A program made the translations under genes and the position numbers. DNA of 64,000 nucleotides, from assembly GCA_031216445.1 (NCBI GenBank), contig CM062214.1:14531001-14595000 (forward strand), given 5' to 3'. How positions within the stretch are numbered: the first letter of the stretch is position 1; every line of letters starts with the position of its first letter. Positions 11,525-64,000 of this stretch are shown here, in pieces. The stretch is from Lateolabrax maculatus. Lineage: Eukaryota > Chordata > Actinopteri > Acropomatiformes > Lateolabracidae. The notes below the pieces were generated by a model. The model ran no database searches, was not told where the DNA came from, and was given only the letters and a program-made list of their open reading frames with translations.

Positions 11525-12658
11525 GTGAATATATTATATTTGCACAATAATCAACACCATGTTATAAACATTTTTCTTTTCTTTCATTTTCTCTTTTATA
11601 CAGTAAATAGTATTAGTGTACAAATGTATACAAAATGTATTCAGGCTAGTCAAGTTCCACAAAAGAGTAATTCATGTACAGTATTAAAGCACAATCAGAT
11701 ATCGGAGGGACACGCACATGCCTGCACATAGACACTGGACCCCCAGGGTAGAACACAAGTCAACACGCGACTTTGATAGACAGGCATAACCTGAACACTC
11801 AACACCATTAGGTCTCCATGAAGGCGGGGTGGAGAGAACTCAACTTGAATTGTTGAAATAGCTAAAAGGAAAACGGAGTTTTGTGTGATATTTATGACTT
11901 GGTAAAGTAAGGCAATGCAAAAATCTACCTTGGTAGTAGAGTATTTTCAAAGTTCTCTCCAACAAGCCCTGATGCTGACCATGGGCATAGACAGCGTTCA
12001 AACACAGAACAAGCTCATCCCATGACACTGCAGCGTTTCGACGCTGAGCCTTCAGCGTCTGCTTCATAGCACTTATAGAGCAACACAAAGAGGAAACGAG
12101 CATAAGGAGGAGAACAGCAAGGGGAAGAAAACAAAGAAACAGTCATTTTGTTATGCTGATCTCATTCACAAGTCATCTTGACTCCTGAGTCTGGTGATCC
12201 AGAAAGGTAACTGAAACAGGACTAATAAAGAGAGGTGTTGGAACGCAAGCTCAAGTCTGGTTTCGGTTTGTTTTGACCATGGAGGAAAAGGATATTCTCC
12301 TCTCATCATCAAAATCACTGGATGTTTCTACTGTTCGCTGGGCCACATACATTAGAATAATTTAAGCAGATTTGGCCCATTTCACAACATATCACTGCAA
12401 GGGCTACCCTCTCTGCTATACTGGAGCAAGCATTAGCATAGAAGCATACATGGTAAGAATACAGTACAACTCTGATGCATTGCTTCATTCTGACTGTTTG
12501 GGCTACTATGTAGGCACTAGGAATTTGATGCATCAAATTGAAGACAACCAAAGCTGTCGGACCAAGTACAAACATATTTTAAATTGTAATATCCTAATAG
12601 ATTTTGATTCACATGGGTGCTCTCTGACCTCACTTATATCTCAGCGAGGTATCTGAGA

Positions 12659-12703
<45 letters not shown>
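12659..12703. repeat. (TATC)n microsatellite in the putative 3' UTR
   Basis: Eleven near-perfect TATC units; on the cacna2d1 sense strand this is (GATA)n. Confidence 0.97.
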
Positions 12704-12704
<1 letters not shown>

Positions 12705-13513
12705 CCAATCTATCTAACGCCATAACTTGAATACTGATGTACTCCGAGATCTGAGGGAATCCCTTAAAATAAACTAGCCTGCAGATTCTCTGTAGTAGGT
12801 TTGTGTGTATCTGTGGTCCTTGGTACTGTGAGGAGCTTTGGTGTCAGAGTTCTGGTGTTGTCTTTAGCTCTGTACTGAGCACATGCTGCTACAATACAAC
12901 ACCTATCTAGTCACAAAATGCTAGTTGATTTTGAGTTTTAAAAAAATTGTAGATAAATAGATAGTTACGGTACATTTAAAAAACACTCAAACAAAAGGGA
13001 TATTCTTCTTAGTTACACTGGTTGCCGAAATAAACATTCATTACAGCATAATGATTCATACACAATAAGTATAATAAGCAACAAACAATATTGACAACTA
13101 CACAAATCAACACTGTCAGTGAACATACAGTCTTTGAATGATATTTAGTTGGCATAGTGGGACAACTCTTCAATCTCCGCTAAATAAATCTGAAAAACAA
13201 ATGAGGCAGAATTAAAGGGTTTGGTTAGCTCTTACTCTTGCACCATAGGAGAGTTTTAAGGAGTATATCATGGAAATGAGTGCAGCTGAGCACAGTAAAT
13301 GTGTCTCTATTTTTGAAAATGACAAGGAGGAAATGAATGAGCACCCTTTGGCATTGGAAAATGGAAATGCTGATAAAAATGTCTCGCTGCAAATATTCTA
13401 CATCCTGGATGGCATAACTGGAGTGTCTTCTGGCCTCATGTGAAATGAAAAAGATGGTCAGAGTATGTAAGTGTATGTTTGTGTGCGTGTGTATGTGTTT
13501 GTGTATATAGAGG

Positions 13514-60441
<46,928 letters not shown>

Positions 60442-63400
60442 CTATGGGACAAAGCAATGCACACAACCAATCTTGTAACTCAGGTGTAACCAGTTTAGAA
60501 GAAACATCACAGCCATTTCACACTGCAATTAAACTGTCAATGAAGTTATCTTACGTCTATCGTCTAACACGACCATCTGGACACATGGCGCAAAAACAAA
60601 CAAGGCCAAAGAGAATCACTCTGATCGGTCAAGCAAAATGTCAGCCAATCATCGCTGGAATCACCGGTAAGAAACACAATGCCATCTAATCAAACACAAA
60701 GTCATATGGTGTCAACCAATACGATTACCTTCTGAGAGTTCAAACAGGAAGTCAACCAATCAGATAAGTGTCAACCAGTGTTGTGACTAGTGACAGTGAT
60801 GTGAGTGGACAGGCGAGAGGTGGGAGGTGGCCAGGACCATCATGCTTCTCTGTATATCAAAGAGCTCTGGGGACATCAGGTCCAGCCTGCTGGTGCCACA
60901 CACTGGATTATACCTTCCTCTCATCCTCCTCCAAGCATCTTGTCAAACCACAGTAAGCTCACAGCTTGCATTATAATATACTGACATAGTATATCACTCT
61001 ATGCCTCCTGAACACAGTGGCCAAGGATAGAGATATGCAAGAGAAGAATGACAAAGACCTAAGACATTATTTATTAAGTGACACAGTGACTTAATAGTAG
61101 AATGGTAGAATAATCCGACTCATCTTGAGCCGTACCTGGTATGAGAAGCTTGTAGGAGTAAAATACTTGTGTGCATGTGGCTGCATTAATTCACCATATA
61201 TAATGCCATGCGTGCACACACATACGCAAGCACACTGAGACAGTGCCATTAATATTGTATGAGAATGATAACAGGTTGGCATGGGATACAGATGCTCTCA
61301 TTGGCATTCACACTAACACAGACTCAACCATGATCTTCCCCAATGGCAAAGAGACATGGTATACTCACATATACAAACTGGAATAAACAGATATGCATAA
61401 ACAGAAAATATTCATTGCAGCATTGTAATGAGCAAGTCATGCAAGTTTCAGTATGTCTGCAAAACATCAACTCTAGAGGCTCAATACAGCTGAGGGAGGT
61501 GGTAAGATGCATATAAAGAGACAAAGGTACAGAAGATCAAGAAGCCAGAATATAAATGGGAAAGATGCATGCGAGGACACAAAATCCACAGTGGATGGGG
61601 AAATTCAGAGAAAGTATGCTTGTGAAGTAAGATGAGACACTTTGCAAGAACTGGAATACCAGAGGGGATACCACAGTGTGAAATTGTTTAGTAAAAGAGA
61701 GGGTAGGTGGAGATATTAGAGCAGGGTCAGCCATAATTCAGCTGCTATCTTTTAATTCCCAAAGCCAGATGTTTTTAGGGTTGTGGACGATACTTCACAC
61801 TTGAGGCTTGGCAGAGCTTTATGGCTATGTGAAGGTAAACTAACATATAACATATATTGTATGTCCAGCTACTGTACTGTGTGTTATGGTGATTTAGTGC
61901 CATGAAAGGCTGTTGTTTGGGTACTCATCTTTGAGCTGCCAACAGATGCAAAGGGACCAGTTGTGCTGGATGACCAGGGGCTGGCAACCAGGTGATCCGC
62001 AACAGTAAAACAGCATGAGATTTGTTTTTCACATTTGAGGCTGACCCTGATATCAATATTTGATGATTTAAAAAAATGTAAAAATGTGTTGGCCGATTAA
62101 TTTCTTTATACAACACTTTTGACAAGGATCATTACTATAAATTTTCCAAATTTTATAGTTTAAAAATAAAGTTGTCATTGCACTTCTGGCAGACCATGCA
62201 ATGGTGACACGGTTTCTTAACTGACTCAAACATATCTTTGGGATTTTTGTACTTCAAATGTTTATTGGTTACTTATCGGCTAACATTTACTCCAATATTA
62301 ATATTCCAGTCATAAGCCACATCAGACGATACGGGTCATCTCAGCAAGGCTTGGAGAAAGAATTCATGAGAATTCATTATAAACTGAAGCATGGAGTTTG
62401 AAAGATGAAATGACCATACTGAGTTGCATTATGGGAGGTGTTGGATTGAAAACATCACAATAATCAAATCTTTTTATAAAATTACAATGAAGGGTCTGAT
62501 ACACAGATTTGCAATTGATTGAATTGAGCTTCAGAGATCATACTTGATGTTGGAAAAAGCAGTTGTGAAAATAATATCGCCACAAGATCCATTTAGTAGC
62601 AGTTTTGAAGCTTTTGATCATATCACACGGTCTTCATCAGCACATGGAGTGTGGCCAGTTGTCATGAACATCAGAAAAACAATTTCTGAGAACTACTCAT
62701 TCATGTTGGCTTAAATGTTGAAGTCCATTCTGGCAAATTCTATCTGCTAATTAAGAGCTCCAGGATAGCTTCTAAATAAACCTTGTGGTGAGATTGTTTT
62801 CTCAAATGATTAAATATTATTTTCCACTCTTTCCGATTAATCTGTATTCATGTGTCACAATCAACACTATAATCTTGTAATTACACTTTAATACTGCTCA
62901 TACTTAACTTACATATATTTTGCCATACGTTACAGCCATTGCCATTTATACAGTATATTAACCATATGCTTTGTCTATTAACTTACACTTTTCTCTTATT
63001 CTGCTCAGGATACAAGTATTGTAATGAGCCAGTCAGATTCCTTATATGTAATGTGAATACAGTTTCTTTATGATTCATGCTACAAAGTAGTTATACTAAC
63101 TACAACAATGCATGAGGTGTTGATAATCTGTAACTCCTCTTTTCTTCTCTCCCCACCTGTCTTTCACTTTCTTCTCTCCTCTAAAATGATCTTCTCTTTA
63201 TCCCCTTTTCTCTTTTCCTCTGCCCCACCCTTCCGTGTCCCCAAAACTACCAACAGCAAACTGATTTTAAGGCATTTTAGTGGACCTTGGACCCCTAAGC
63301 TCTTAAAGCCTGAAGCATTGACAAGTCAATTGTGAGTTAGAGTTTGTGTGTATGTGGGTGAGTGTGTGTTTCAGTGTGCATGTTTGTGTGTGTGTTTGTG

Positions 63401-64000
63401 CTTCCAGGGACTTGACATTCAGAGAAGCAGAGGGCCGTCTCTCCAGAGTTTAACTTCTGTGAAATCTACTGCTACCAGTGTAAATCTCTGTAACAAAAAC
63501 TCTCAGGTGCTGACAAATAGATGAGACAGCCCAGGCTGTGGTGCTGTATGCGGGCATGTGTTCTCCTGCATGTCCAATATGGACGACTTAGACTTTTTTC
63601 TGTGTACTTTTTTTTTTTCAAAATCTATTTAGAATATTTTGTTAAAGGCTTCATAAAAGTGTCTCTTCTGCAGAGTAGCTCAGCCCAATTATCACCATGC
63701 TGAATCCTTTCAGTGTGCATTTACTTTGTGTGTGTGTGTGTGTGTAAATATCAAACCCTGCATTGTGCAGACAAAGAAGTCTTGACTGTAAAATGCTTAC
63801 TTGGCTCATTATATACAGTAAAGGACCATAAAATGGAAAGTTATGCTACTCCGCCCCAAAGTCAGACACCTGTTGCTTTATATGAATATTTGCAGTTAAG
63901 TCCTTTTGTTAAAATGGCCTTGAATGGTCAGATGTGTTATCCAAAGGCATGGGAAATATCTGCACATTAATTCCTCATGCTTAAATCATGCATTTCCAAC
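60442..64000 (-). other. cacna2d1 upstream intron (probably intron 1), partial
   Basis: No signal-peptide exon was found in this stretch, so intron 1 is taken to run off the right edge. It holds a CCAAT-box cluster (60635-60780), a CT-rich patch (63135-63230) and short GT arrays (63360-63400, 63727-63745). Nothing else recognised. Confidence 0.7.

Larger units (their letters stand above)
11500..13513 (-). other. Probable cacna2d1 3' untranslated region
   Basis: About 2 kb between the stop codon and the candidate AATAAA. It is AT-rich, with no coding similarity on either strand, and carries a TATC microsatellite and a CA-rich stretch just after the stop. The length rests only on the poly(A) signal. 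Confidence 0.45.

Noticed and set aside
60442..64000. Search for cacna2d1 exon 1
   Set aside because: No hydrophobic signal-peptide reading ending in a donor of the right phase was found; it is most likely beyond the window.

Overview
The window is nuclear DNA of a vertebrate, almost certainly a teleost fish. It is AT-rich, full of CA/GT microsatellites, and holds split genes with standard GT-AG introns and short exons. Several dispersed repeats are of types common in fish: a repeat opening with AAAGGAATAGTTTG (42.4 kb), a repeat 3' tail TTTATTCATCCCCGAAGGG beside a GATA array (57.2 kb), and a two-copy inverted-repeat element (30.1 and 50.2 kb). The first of these makes a percomorph fish likely. 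No bacterial operon, CRISPR array, tRNA or rRNA gene was seen.

Layout. Both protein-coding genes lie on the minus strand, head to tail. (1) Positions 1-3038 hold the 5' part of hepatocyte growth factor (hgf): exon 1 with the signal peptide (2990-3038), exons 2 and 3 with the N-terminal hairpin-loop/PAN domain (1354-1513, 1007-1119) and exon 4 with the first half of kringle 1 (264-378). The rest of hgf is off the left edge. Its start lies in a CpG-rich stretch (about 2200-3150) next to a long CT tract (3186-3310). (2) Positions about 3.3-11.5 kb are intergenic, with no gene that I can support. (3) Positions about 11.5-60.4 kb, running past the right edge, hold the calcium-channel auxiliary subunit alpha2delta-1 (cacna2d1). 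I placed 37 coding exons by eye from protein similarity, splice sites and codon phase. They join without a frame break into 1047 codons plus a stop, from the VWA_N domain through the VWA domain (MIDAS DASGS, RRR motif), the Cache-like region and the delta peptide to a hydrophobic GPI-type tail. Only the signal-peptide exon is missing; it is probably beyond position 64000.

The two genes have separate jobs. HGF is a secreted ligand of the MET receptor. Alpha2delta-1 is a GPI-anchored extracellular subunit of high-voltage-activated calcium channels and the gabapentinoid target. The order and strand match the human HGF-CACNA2D1 neighbourhood on 7q21, so the window looks like conserved vertebrate synteny.

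The points most worth a second look are: (CA)n/(TG)n tracts set directly against splice sites of three cacna2d1 exons; apparent absence of the 57-nt alternative cassette found in mammals; a possible 9-nt microexon with a GC donor; a perfect 19-bp inverted repeat in the last intron; the two-copy MITE-like family; and a recurring poly-C/(CA)n composite repeat. I found no convincing undescribed gene system.
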